A model generated the notes under the pieces. That model saw only the letters and a program-made list of their open reading frames with translations, was not told the origin of the DNA and did not search any database. Shown in pieces: positions 43,861-54,436 of a stretch of 64,000 nucleotides of DNA; the stretch's first letter is position 1; the number at the start of each line of letters is the position of its first letter. Origin of the DNA: Saturnia japonica. Taxonomy: Eukaryota > Arthropoda > Insecta > Lepidoptera > Saturniidae. Made by a program: the position numbers and the translations under genes. The stretch lies in contig CM065312.1 of NCBI GenBank assembly GCA_033032175.1, positions 1,054,001 through 1,118,000 of the forward strand. The letters are read 5' to 3'.

Positions 43861-44030
43861 TCACGCCTATTTCCCAACGGCGTAGGCAGAGACCACGTCC
43901 TTCCACCTGCTACGATCCTGGCATACCTCTTTCGCTTCTTCGACATTCATTAATCTTTTCATGCATGCTCGTCGGTTTAGAGTACTCTTGAACTTACCGT
44001 TCTCATAAACATAACCTTCCTTTTTCGCAG
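43861..44030 (-). pseudogene. Probable retrotransposon-derived coding fragment
   Basis: The minus strand reads FKSTLNRRACMKRLMNVEEA then KEVCQDRSRWKDVVSAYAVG and K before a stop, directly followed by a tetranucleotide (TATG)n tail. The DRSRW motif near the C-terminus and the repeat tail suggest the 3' end of a non-LTR retrotransposon. The family is not certain. Confidence 0.45.
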
Positions 44031-44740
44031 TCGGGTAAGAAGGACCTTTTTTTAAATGAACTGAAACTTCTTGTAGATGAGCAATAAACACAATTACTAT
44101 ATTTATAACTTTGTAGATAAAAATGGTAGTAGGTACCTTAATATTTTGTTGGCGTAGTTTCTGAAAAATCACGTACATACAAACTTAATAAACAAACAGA
44201 GCGCTTTTTTAAAGTCGGTTTACTATATACATCTGAACACACTAAATATATGTATAGCGTCTGGTACCATCAATAAACTATTTACTATACTTATACCAAG
44301 CCAACCAATATTTTCATAATAAATCTTGTAACAATAAAAGAAGACAAAATTTTAGGTTTTCTTTGCAATCTCGTTGAAATAAATTATTAAGAAATATAAA
44401 AGAAATTTTAAATCGTCGAGCTCTGGCAACATTGAACACCGGAGCGACGTAAAAAAACGCCTCATTCCGAATCCGCACGAATATGTCAAACGTCATATAT
44501 TTGGGGGAAAACAAAGCTACTCGAGTGATGGATGCGAGATTAACAAAAAAAAAATGTATGTTATTGGAATGTGAAATAGTGAATTTTAAGAGAAACTTCA
44601 TTAGAATATTAATAATATTTAGGTAAGTATGCCTTAACAAGTGTGTTAGTGTAAAATAGACTATGATAATTACTCTTTACCGCTTTACGACAGAATTAAG
44701 GATGGCCACTCTTTACTTCAAGTACAAAATCCACTCTATA
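44031..44740. other. Non-coding stretch, possible promoter and leader exon
   Basis: 44400-44560 is richer in GC and followed at 44618 by a strong donor, AG then GTAAGTATG, on the plus strand. See findings. Otherwise nothing. Confidence 0.3.
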
Positions 44741-46047
44741 TACAAGGTGTCCAGAAAGGGTATCGGGTATTTGTTTTCGCGCCATTTTCGAAATGGGGCG
44801 TCTAAAGGGTGCGGGGAGGGGTTCGTGGCGTCCGCCATTTTGTGGGGTTTTAGTCACGATGGAACAGTACTCGGGGACGCATCGCGCATTTTGCGTACGA
44901 GCGTATTATCGTAATGGTGATTCAATAGTGACTGCTCAACGTCTCTATCGTGCGGAATATCGTACACGCCACGCGCCAAGTGACGATAGCATTAGGAAAT
45001 GGATCAGGATGTTCGAGAATACAGGTGCGACAGTTAAAATTCAAAACTCTGGTCGTCCTCGTTCAGTTCGCGATGAAGAAACAATTGAAGAAGTTGAGGC
45101 GTCGGTTCGTCAAAATCCGTCTTTATCCATCCGAAAGCGAAGCCAAGCGTTGAACATCAAAAAATCGTCTTTACATTCGATTTTAAAGAAAGACTTACAT
45201 CTAAAAGCCTATAAAATTCAATTGGTTCAAGAATTGAAGGATACGGACTATGCTAATCGACTGAATTTTGCGAACGAAATGCTGCAGCGATTTAACAACT
45301 TTAACAACATACTGTTCAGTGACGAAGCAAATTTTCACCTTAATGGTCATGTTAATATGCAGAATTGTCGGTACTGGGCAGTGGAGAATCCGAGACGAAA
45401 GCATGAACGACCCCTGCATAGCCCAAAGGTCGTTGTTTGGGCCGCTATGTCTGCTAAAGGCATAATTGGTCCTTATTTTCATGAAGATCAACGAGGCCGA
45501 GCAATTAATGTGAATAGTGACCGTTATTGCGATATGTTGCGAAATTGTTTGGTCCCAGAGTTGCAGGAGTTTGCAGGTTTCAACTCAAGAACGTGGTTCC
45601 AGCAAGATGGGGCCACTTGCCATACCTCAAATGACTCAATGGAAGTTGTTAACGAATTATTCCCTAATAAAGTCATTTCGCGAAGGGGTAACATCAACTG
45701 GCCTCCCAGAAGCCCCGACCTTAGCCCGCTTGACTATTTTGCATGGGGATACCTTAAAAGTAAGGTTTATCAAAACAATCCGACGAATCTAACCCAGTTA
45801 AAGCAAAACATCAGGTCAGAAATGGCAGCAATATCGATAGCTATGTGTCAACGTGTTATCGCCAATCTTCGTTTCCGTTTAGAAGAGTGCCAGCAACGTA
45901 ACGGTCATCATTTGGATAACATCATCTTTTCCAAATAATTCTCCAATTCATATGCTAATAATAAACAATAAACTTTTTTATTGCATACAAATATTTTTTG
46001 TTTCATTGAACTTACAAATACCCGATACCCTTTCTGGACACCTTGTA
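44741..46047 (+). mobile_element. Complete DD41D-type Tc1/mariner transposon
   Basis: The ends are perfect inverted repeats of at least 32 bp, starting CAAGGTGTCCAGAAAGGGTA (left from 44743) with the inverse at the right, and flanked by TA on both sides (44741-44742 and 46046-46047). The single gene is intact. An AATAAA (45965-45970 region) follows the stop codon. Length about 1.3 kb, normal for the superfamily. Perfect ends and an open frame indicate a young, potentially mobile copy. Confidence 0.93.
44859..45938 (+). CDS. Transposase, IS630-Tc1-mariner superfamily, DD41D
   Basis: An intact frame of 359 codons from ATG 44859; an upstream in-frame ATG at 44793 would add 22 residues, but MEQYSGTHRAFCVRAYYRNG fits the usual start of the family better. 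Order: two N-terminal helix-turn-helix regions, separated by a SGRPRS linker at residues 64-69; then the catalytic domain with Asp155 (ILFSDEANFHL), Asp250 (WFQQDGATCHT) and Asp292 (SPDLSPLDYFAWGYLKS). There are 41 residues between the second and third Asp, the spacing reported for rosa/visitor-type (DD41D) elements. It would cut and paste its own element at TA sites. No damage visible. Confidence 0.92.
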   Translation: MEQYSGTHRAFCVRAYYRNGDSIVTAQRLYRAEYRTRHAPSDDSIRKWIRMFENTGATVKIQNSGRPRSVRDEETIEEVEASVRQNPSLSIRKRSQALNIKKSSLHSILKKDLHLKAYKIQLVQELKDTDYANRLNFANEMLQRFNNFNNILFSDEANFHLNGHVNMQNCRYWAVENPRRKHERPLHSPKVVVWAAMSAKGIIGPYFHEDQRGRAINVNSDRYCDMLRNCLVPELQEFAGFNSRTWFQQDGATCHTSNDSMEVVNELFPNKVISRRGNINWPPRSPDLSPLDYFAWGYLKSKVYQNNPTNLTQLKQNIRSEMAAISIAMCQRVIANLRFRLEECQQRNGHHLDNIIFSK

Positions 46048-46068
46048 TTAAACCTTATACTAATCTAT

Positions 46069-46480
46069 ACATAGTATAAAGTCGCTTCCCGCTACTTTTA
46101 ATCTACGCAACGGATTTTAATGAAGTTTTCACTACCATTTAGAGAATTCTTTAAGGTTTATTATATATATAATACATTCCAATTAAGTTTTTGTACAGTA
46201 GAGAAAATTCAATTATTTGTTATCAAGTCGTCAAAAAAATATTTTCGGGTGCTTACATGGCTTACGCTGGCTAAACCTTATGAGATACATCAAAATATGT
46301 TCTAAAGAATTGTAATTCTTGAAATAGCCCAGAGAAAAGTTCGCGATGGCATATGTCTATCTTGTAAGGTTGACTCACAGTATGCATTTTTATCTTCACC
46401 AAAATAATTAAAAATAGTCCGTTAACTGCGAAGCTATTTTCTGCAATTCAGTATTAATCTTTAACCAGATAAGTTTGTTA
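46069..46480. repeat. Decayed interspersed repeat
   Basis: CTACGCAACGGATTTTAATG, TTCGGGTGCTTACATGGC and TGGCTAAACCTTATGAGAT are, from general knowledge, phrases typical of lepidopteran short interspersed elements. No coding capacity; boundaries approximate. Confidence 0.4.
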
Positions 46481-46644
46481 ATTAACTTGGATAAATTTAA
46501 AACCGAATATCGTAAAAATATCACGATTTCAAAATTACGCGCGATCTAAGAAATCCCCCTCTCAGCACATCTGGTCGCGGTCGGTTGGCCGGCACTCCCC
46601 ACCTATGTTGAATAGCGTCGCAGCTAAGCGCACTATTCGTAAAT

Positions 46645-46893
46645 ATGAACTTACTTACCATACCACATAACGCCTGTATCCCCGAAGTGTTATGTAGAGG
46701 TGTACAGCCACAGTTCCCCGGGTATGTTTTAGGTCTCATGCAACAAGGGGCGAACCTATTGCCATTTGTTGGACACAACCAAACTCTGAGCTTCTACTGA
46801 TAATTTCATAGAAAAACCCAATAAAACTTTGCTCGACCTGGTAATCGAACATAGCAGTCGCGTTTAGGACCACTACGCTAGAGGCACTAAGTT
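46645..46893 (-). mobile_element. tRNA-derived SINE, copy 2
   Basis: Minus-strand relative of the SINE at 17.4 kb. A box TAGCGTAGTGG (46870-46880) fits the consensus; B box GTTCGATTACC (46840-46850) is damaged. The body is shared over about 200 bp: AAAGTTTTATTGGGTTTTTC, CAGAGTTTGG, GAGACCTAAAA and CAGGCGT in the same order. A 4-base GTAA repeat occurs at its 3' end. Confidence 0.7.
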
Positions 46894-46989
46894 ATGATCT
46901 ATCAATCATAAGGCGATAAAATCCAAATAAGGCTTTTTCAAATATAAAATGCACCATTTTATAAATTGTACTTGTGCTAAGCCGGGGAG

Positions 46990-47445
46990 GGTGACTAGTA
47001 GTATAATAAACCGGTAAAGTTTTTTGTTTGTTGCTTTAAACACGTAAATCTCTGGAACTACCAGTCGGATCCTTAAAAAAATATTTTTTTATATGATAGC
47101 CCGATTCACGAGGAATAAATAATAATACATGCTATCGAACATTGGGCTACAACTCTCGGCTAGCCTTAAATATTGATTTTTAAATTGCAATTTGAAATTT
47201 GCGATTTTTTTTGGTGAAGATTAAAAATTGATTTATGTGCATTATTTTTAGGCATGACATAAAGACAATTTTATGAAGTTATATTTTGCCCTTTATAGCA
47301 TGTTGTGTGGACACATAAATAGTTTAGGAGATAATGGAAAATTAAAATAACTTGTACTTGCGGGAAGTGAGAACGATATCTGCACTGGCGGCGCGGCGAT
47401 AATTGTCGGATAAAATTAACACGGGGGAAGTCGTGGGGCACAGCT
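46990..47445. repeat. Decayed CTAGT-type repeat
   Basis: The right end, GAAGTCGTGGGGCACAGCTG, is a worn form of the CACAGCTAGT end of the Helitron-like copies. Contains TTTTTGGTGAAGATTAAAAA and GATAATGGAAAATTAAAATA. No coding capacity. Confidence 0.4.
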
Positions 47446-48354
47446 GGTATTTATACAAAGCAATGTCCTGACTGGCTCATCATCGCCCAGACCAAACTAC
47501 TGAGGCCAGAAATGTGAAATTTGGGGAAAACATTGATTCTATATTGTAAGTATTATTTATTTAAGAGAAAGATTTTTCGCAAATTGTACCCAAAAATTCG
47601 AAATCTTTTTTTATTTTACAAATTTTACAATTTACTAGAGCGATACAGCGGGCAGAAAGCCAGTTATGCCAGTTATTATAATACTATAAAAGACTTTGGA
47701 AACAAATATGTAAACTTATAAAAAAAAAATCGATATAAATTATAATAAACGGAGTGAATATAATGGAATATAATTATGTAAATCGCAGACACGGAGCCGT
47801 GAATAGTCTCTGCTGTCCGGTATTGAAAGCGCTTTAGGTTTCAAACCACTAACGAACTTGTTTTTGCCTCAGTGTACATTCATTATGCAGTAATCTGGTT
47901 ACATTTAACAACCACAGTTTATATAGAATTTCATTTTAGTAAACGAAATGGTACATGCGAGTAAGAAATTTTGAAGTGTAGTGTACATTTTGAATAAAAT
48001 AAAATAAATCATTTTATTCTATTGAATTCTATCTGTGGCTAGCGTAAATATTAACTTTGTGAAACATTATATTTATTACCAGTTGGTTCCTACGACTTCG
48101 TTCATGCTAAAATACGTTTGATATTCAACTACGTGCCTTTCGATTACAAGTTTTTTAAATTATCACTTTATTATCACTGATTAGTACCTTTTGGTAAAGC
48201 GTAATAATATGCAGGCTGGGTTCCTCCTCGGATTCCCTTAAAGGTGAATAGTTGAATATGTTTTTGTGATGTAAATCTTTTGAACTCACATTATTTGGAA
48301 GCTACTTATTGCCTGAGTGCTATAGGCTACATTTTATTAACCGATTTTAACAAA
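47446..48354. other. AT-rich stretch, nothing recognised
   Basis: One 66-codon ATG-started frame (47521-47721), rich in Tyr, Phe, Lys and Asn as expected of AT-rich chance frames. Confidence 0.4.
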
Positions 48355-48560
48355 ATGCAGGCGAGGTTACTCAATTCGAATGCATATATTAGTTTTAATG
48401 GATGTTCAGCCATAACTTGTTTGTTTATGAACCGATTTGGATGATTATTTTTTTGTTGGATAGGGGATACCTTAAGGGTGGTCCCATTTCATTGGCATTG
48501 GACCTTCAACTTCGAAGATATACGAGGAAACTCTTCAAAATAATTGAAGTGGGTTTTCTT
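48355..48560 (-). repeat. Dispersed repeat F, copy 2
   Basis: Inverse of the repeats at 20.6 and 60.7 kb; on the minus strand it reads CCAATGCCAATGAAATGGGA, CCACCCTTAAGG, a TCGGTTCATAAACAAACAA block and GGCTGAACATCCATT. Confidence 0.7.
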
Positions 48561-48604
48561 TTTTCTTTAAAATTGTCTCGTTGTTATTAAATTTTATATT
48601 ATAA

Positions 48605-49130
48605 ACTAGCTGTGCCCGTGACTTCGCTCACGTGGACTACAGAATGCCCGCGCGAATCTTGTTCCCAGGCTCCCGGATATTTTAAAGACAAAAATGCTTA
48701 TTGTGGGTGTTCCTTAGAAGATAGATGAATACCCTCCCGGACTTTTTTATAGGTCTTTTTAACGCCTATGATTATGTAGTACATTAATTTGCTATATCTC
48801 TTATGGTTTATTCAGCATAAGTCATTTAAGCGCCCGAATTAATTCACTATGACCAGATTTTTTTTTAGTTGTGCAGAACCCTAATTTAAAAAATAAAATA
48901 AAAGTAGCCTAAGTTACTCCCTATACCATCAGCTATCTATCAGTGAAAGTCTTGTCAAAATCGGTCCAACCGTTTCGGAGATTACCCGGAACAAACAGAC
49001 AGACAGACCGACAAAAATTTTAAATATGGGCTTCTTATTTTAAATATCGTATATACTTTCATATGAATTTAGTAAAAAACTGTTATTTTGACATTACAGA
49101 CAGACACTTAAATTTTATTAATTGTATGTA
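48605..49130 (-). mobile_element. CTAGT-ending repeat, copy C (probably Helitron-like)
   Basis: Same family as copies A and B; in plus orientation starts ACTAGCTGTGCCCGTGACTT. It carries GTCAAAATCGGTCCAACCGT and ACAAACAGACAGACAGACCG near the far end. More diverged from A and B than they are from each other. Confidence 0.6.
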
Positions 49131-50286
49131 TAGATTATTCTTAACCTACTGAAGGGCAGACGGTTCTTTTTGAGAGAAAGTACGGATTAATAATCAATAT
49201 GTCAGTTTATATAAATATGACTTTAGTCAATAAAAATGTAGTCCTGTTTTCGTGCTTTACATTGACAGTATTTCATGGCTCTGGGCTTCAAACATATTCA
49301 CTGGATGTACTAGAATGATTTGAAGGTACATATCGAGGCTATTGGATCGACATTTCACTGGTCCTGTCCGGTTCGAAAACAATGACTCTGAATATATTAT
49401 GTATCATACGAACATATACCTAATTTATAATTAACAAACGTGTAATGGTAACCAGTGCCGAAGTTATTTAATTCTGTTTCACTCGTTTAATATATTGTTT
49501 TTAAATGCGCATGGCAAGCATTGCTGCATTTTATACATTGTTTTTTTTTTTTTCAATATTCTACAACGTCGCTTTATCTTGAACCTCTACAACAAAACCT
49601 TCGACTACCCTCTTCCATACTAATACCGTGGAGGTAAAAACTTGATTAAGAAAGTCTCGTTGTTTGCCGACGTACTGTTTGATAGGGAATGAAGCTTTCG
49701 CTTACTTTTTCTTCTCTGTTGAATAATCGCATTTTTCACTCGCGTCGGTTTCGAGTACTTTTACATTTCCAATAGCCAGTGCTATGTTAAACTTGGTATG
49801 TATAGCGTATTATAAATAAATATTATAAAATCATACAAATATTTCAATAATGTTCCTAAGTCCTTCAATCTAAAATCGAGGTCCTTCATTATCCTCGACC
49901 CATTAGACGATAGACTTGTCGAGGACGCTTAAATAAGGATCTCCTTGTAAGAGAGTACTTTCTATATTATGCGTACGTCGACAATGATTTCGTATTTAAC
50001 TAGGATTTTTATTATAATTTTTTTCCTATCCTAACTAGGTCGTTAAATTACTAGGTCATATAGGGTCACTGATCTTGAAACACTCGGTTACAAAGTGAGT
50101 TAGCACACCGACCCCCTAATTACGCTAAATACGCACACGGGCCCTAAAACGATAAATTTCGGCTTCAAAATGGCAAATTCAGATTATTTGGTACATTGTG
50201 GCTGATACATGATATGACTGTGCCATTTTGAACCCGATATTTAACGATTTTTGCTATCGCTTTGCTCTTGTGAAATATGTAATTAT
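49131..50286. other. AT-rich stretch, nothing recognised
   Basis: No gene or paired repeat seen. Confidence 0.4.
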
Positions 50287-50707
50287 ATTAGCTGACTCGC
50301 GCAACTTCGTCTACGTCACATATAAGAGAGATATTATTTTGGAACAAATTTTTATTACAGTAAATAAGGTTACATAGAGGCAACCTTAAGAGTTCGACAT
50401 AAATTATCGCAGACTTTTTTTCGAACTTTTGAAGAGAAAAAATTCCGTTACACACGTTTGTTGCGTAACTTTAAACATTTACGCAGCGCACGCAATGGAA
50501 GCTCTCAAAAGGAATAAATTTTCCGCCGTTTTTGCAACATTTTTCATTGATAGTTCGCTCCTATTCGTTGTAGCGTGATGTTACATAGTCTATTATAGCC
50601 TTGCTTGATAAATAGGCTATCCAACACTAAAATAATTTTTCCATTCGAACCAGTAGTTCCTGGGATTAGCACGTTCAAACAAACAAACAAACTCTTCAGT
50701 ATAGATA
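50287..50707. repeat. Interspersed repeat
   Basis: Begins TTAGCTGACTCGCGCAACTT and ends GTTCAAACAAACAAACAAAC with CTCTTCAGTATAGA after it. From general knowledge this start and end belong to a family widespread in Lepidoptera. About 420 bp, non-coding. Confidence 0.5.
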
Positions 50708-51613
50708 ATCTTTTAAAAAAAAATTGGGGTGTAGGGGGTGTTGAATTACATCTTCAGCACTGAGACGTCCAAGTCGATCTCACCTGCACGTGGTGCACCC
50801 TGATGAGGAACGAATGAGGAAATGGCGATAGACCTGTACACGTACACCACACCACCCATTTGGTGAAAAGTCCGTCATAGTGACTAGCTTTTGCGTGTCG
50901 CGCTTCAGGATCAGCCTGTACAATGCAGGCCGGTACGATAGCGGCGACCGTCGATGGATTACTATTTCTCGGTGGTCGCCGTTGCGTTAGGATTATACTG
51001 TGCTTGTAGTCAATTCGCGATTCTCCTATAAAAAAAAAACATTATACTTCTTTCGTTGCTTTTAGTAGAAAGTGAAATTTCGAGTTGCGCGCGCGCATTG
51101 TGTAACGGAAGAACTACACGATGAAAAAGTATAATAATATGAATTCATATTACTGACTTTTAATTTTTAATTGGGTAAAATTTTTAATTTGTTTAAAATA
51201 ATGTTTGTTTATACACCGTTAAACTATTTTAAACAATTAAAAAACAGTCGTCACTTGCTATCTTCATTATGATGAAGGCCCGTTAGATAACATTTTTGAA
51301 GTAATTTTTCGTGAGTATCCTATGTAATCAACCATTTTACCGACACTTTACTGTTCTTGTCATATTACTACTATAAATATGTAGTAATTGATAATAGTCA
51401 TAAACAAAAGTAATATCGGAATTGTATCTATGATTATATATTTATTAGGCACAACGGGAAACTTCATTACGTTCTAATCCGAAATTTTCTATTATTATCT
51501 AATACGAAATATTCGTTCCATACAAAATATTCCTGTCCGAAGACCCCATTAACTTGTGAACTTTCATTGTAAATAAACTTTTACTTATCACTTGTGATTC
51601 ATTTTATTATAGA
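50708..51613. other. Non-coding stretch with a GC-rich patch
   Basis: 50890-51000 is GC-rich and shares motifs with 56.32-56.41 kb. A 50760-50850 segment is also GC-richer. Rest AT-rich, nothing recognised. Confidence 0.35.
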
Positions 51614-52130
51614 ACTAGCTATACCCACGACTGCGCTCGCGTGGAAATCAGAATGCGGTCGATCGACCACACGCGCGAATCGTACTACTCCCGCTTCTGG
51701 TATAAAGGTAAAAATATTTATTGTGGGTGATACTTAGAAGATAGATACATGCTCTTGCTGACCTTTTTGTAGGTATTTTTAATGTTTACAATTCTGTAGT
51801 ACATTAATGTGAAATATCTCTTATGATTTAAGCGCCCGAATTGGTTCACCATGATCAGATTTTTTATTTGCGCGGAACCCTAAAATCTTTTTGTAAAATA
51901 AAAGTTGCCTAAGTTACTCCTTATAACACCAGCTATCTGCCAGTGAAAATCCTGTCAAAATCGGTCGAACCGTTTCAGAGATTACCCGGAAGAAACAGAC
52001 AGAAAGACAAAAAATTTCAAAATTGTTTTCTTGATATAGGTATCTTATATACTTTCATATACATATAGTAAAAAACTGTTATTTTGTAATTGAAAACAGA
52101 CAATTAAATTCTAATAATTGTATACATACC
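51614..52130 (-). mobile_element. CTAGT-ending repeat, copy D (probably Helitron-like)
   Basis: Most diverged copy; in plus orientation starts ACTAGCTATACCCACGACTG and contains GTCAAAATCGGTCGAACCGT and AGAAACAGACAGAAAGAC. Carries an extra CGGTCGATCGACC palindrome at 51656-51668. Confidence 0.58.
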
Positions 52131-52840
52131 AGTGTTCAAATCATATCAATCAAAAAGGTGTCTCGTACAACATTGATGGGGTTTTTGTAGCTTCAATCAT
52201 TTGTGTTTGTATTCACTCGTACAGGCGCGTAGGCGTAACGGTGCCCTTTGATAGGGCAAATTGATCAGAATAAACGAAAAGTAAAATTTATTTTATTTAA
52301 AAAATGTAATCTAATCTCTCCATCGTGTGAGTAAATTACTTGATTGATCCACATAAGTATACAAACAATTTTTTAATTCTGACAATTTTAAATTTTATAA
52401 TGCATTTCGTAGGTAAAGATTAAAAATACATAATATATTCTATGGGTGTCCATAAAGTACTATACAATAACTATGCGATGAGGATGTAAAAAAATAGCTT
52501 CTTCTGAGAATCTGTGACAAAATCTTATCACAAAAACTGTAGAACACTGATAATTTGCAAAAAATAAAACCAAACGAACCGGTTCAACAAAAGGACAATG
52601 CACGACTTGGTCTCCATAAGATTAAGCTATATAATAATTAGTATAATATAAAGGCACAAAAGAATAATTCGTAATTTCGCCTTTCTGTGTGAAATAGGCG
52701 AAAAATTGAATATACTTTACGTAATCGCTTTTATAAAATCGGATAAAGATTAAATAACACGCGAAATTAATTATTTTAAATTGAATGAATAATTACATAA
52801 ACTGCAAATTCAACATTTTTGAGCTACGCAATATGTGTTT
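52131..52840. other. AT-rich stretch, nothing recognised
   Basis: No feature recognised. Confidence 0.4.
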
Positions 52841-53098
52841 AGTTTAAAGGTGGCAAAACAAGCATACCTAATGGTATAGCTCGCCTAATGGTAAGCGGCT
52901 AACGTAGCCAGAGGACGCTAGTAATATCATAGGTATCACTACCCCCTACCCCATGGAGCTCTGGAAGCCCTACTCACCGTAGGAACACAAGATAAGGTTA
53001 ATTGGATTCTGTAAGATGGAAGTATTCCTTGAGTGAGACTTCCCCAAGTAGAGAAAAATCTTCAAAGAAATTTCTCCGTGCCCCACCTCTCTTTATAT
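52841..53098. repeat. Probable interspersed repeat
   Basis: GGTGGCAAAACAAGCATACC followed by GCTCGCCTAATGGTAAGCGG and CGTAGCCAGAGGACGC. From general knowledge this phrase recurs across lepidopteran genomes; it has a weak tRNA-like look but no complete A and B boxes. Confidence 0.45.
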
Positions 53099-53101
53099 TA
53101 A

Positions 53102-54436
53102 TTAGGTCCTTACATATGAAATTAGTGTTTTATATGGAAAAAGTAAACCGAAAAAATATTATGAAATTATACATTTAATCAATCGAAGTATTTACTATTA
53201 TTATCTATGCACTTTTGGCATTTTATAGGTAGTTCATTGATTCCATTGCTGAAAAAATTGTGGGAACGAGAATCAATAAAATCTTTGAAGGCGGTTTGGA
53301 CACCCTCATCGGAATTGATTTTTTTTTCCTTGCAAGAAATTGTCTAAATTCTGGAAAAAGTGGTAATCTGTTGGTGCAAAGTCCGGGGAGTATGGCGGGT
53401 GTCGGAGACATTCCAACCGCAGTTCCTCTACTTTAGCGTCCGTCTGTCGTGAAATATGGGATCTAGCGTTGTCCTGAAGCAGCAGTGGGCTAGAGAGTTT
53501 GGCCAGTCTCGGTTGTATAACGGTTAGCTTTTCCATAATGGTTTGCAATTGTTAACAACGCAAATCTGCCATTATCGGCTGGCCAGATTATAGGAAGCTG
53601 TAGTGAATGACATCAACACTGGTCCACCAAAAAACACTCACCAGTACCTTTTTCTGAGTCAACTTTCGTTTGGGACATGATTTAGGCCGGTTCTCCTGGG
53701 TTGAACCACTGTGATGAGCGTTTCCGATTGTCGTAAAGGATATATTTTTCGTCACAAGTAACAATACGATTAAAAATTCCCTCGTTATTCTTACGGTTGA
53801 ATAATGTATCGCAGCACTCAATGTGTTTTTGTTGGTGGGCTTCAGTCAATTCATGCGGTACTCATTTCTCGAGCAGTAATGTTTTGACGTTCATAAGTGC
53901 CTTCTTAGGGCCTAAATTGTATTAAAGATTTTTTTGATTTTTTTGGGCTTTTCACTTTTCCAATTAGTTTCAAGTAAATTAAAATTGTTTTATCACTCAC
54001 ACTCACACTGCCACTAACGTGGATTCACTGCCATCATCACCTTAAATTCTTCACTATCAACTAGGGTCTCCGGCCGTCCACGGAGTTTGTTTTGTAAGTC
54101 AAAATTTCCAGAACGAAAACGTTAGAACTAAAAAGTCATACTTTCTTTTACAGTAGCTTCCCCATATACATCATCAATCCTTCGAGCTGTTTCTGCAGCG
54201 ATGATGCCACGGTGAAAGTTATATTAGTAAATAATGCAATATTTTAAGTTTTCCATTTTGTGAATAGAACGATGTCAAACAAAAATCAAATGGTGCGAAA
54301 ACAAATGAATCACTAAATTCGAAACTCAAAAATACAAGCCTAAATTTAAAATAAATTTGAATCTGGAATTTCCAACCTAACGTCAGATATTTGAGATCAA
54401 AGTGGTCAGGTAAACAAAACGCCAATTTCATATGTA
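53102..54436 (-). mobile_element. mariner (cecropia type), copy 4, with an internal insertion
   Basis: Ends match the shared terminal repeat (TTAGGTCCTTACATATGAA left; inverse of TTAAGGTTCTTACATATGAA right). It is about 1335 bp, some 120 longer than copy 2, because of an insertion at about 53870-53955 similar to 41031-41100. Closest to copy 3. Confidence 0.87.
53225..54256 (-). pseudogene. mariner transposase, broken
   Basis: Minus strand from ATG 54256. Pieces: RPKSCPKRKLTQKKVLVSVF and WWTSVDVIHYSFL (53821-53588); QDNARSH with the second catalytic Asp, and YSPDFAPTDYHFFQNLDNFL with the third (53548-53306). The first catalytic region reads VTKNISF, so that Asp is lost, as in copy 3 (VTKNGF), supporting common descent after inactivation or parallel decay. 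Several frameshifts plus the insertion. Dead. Confidence 0.85.
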
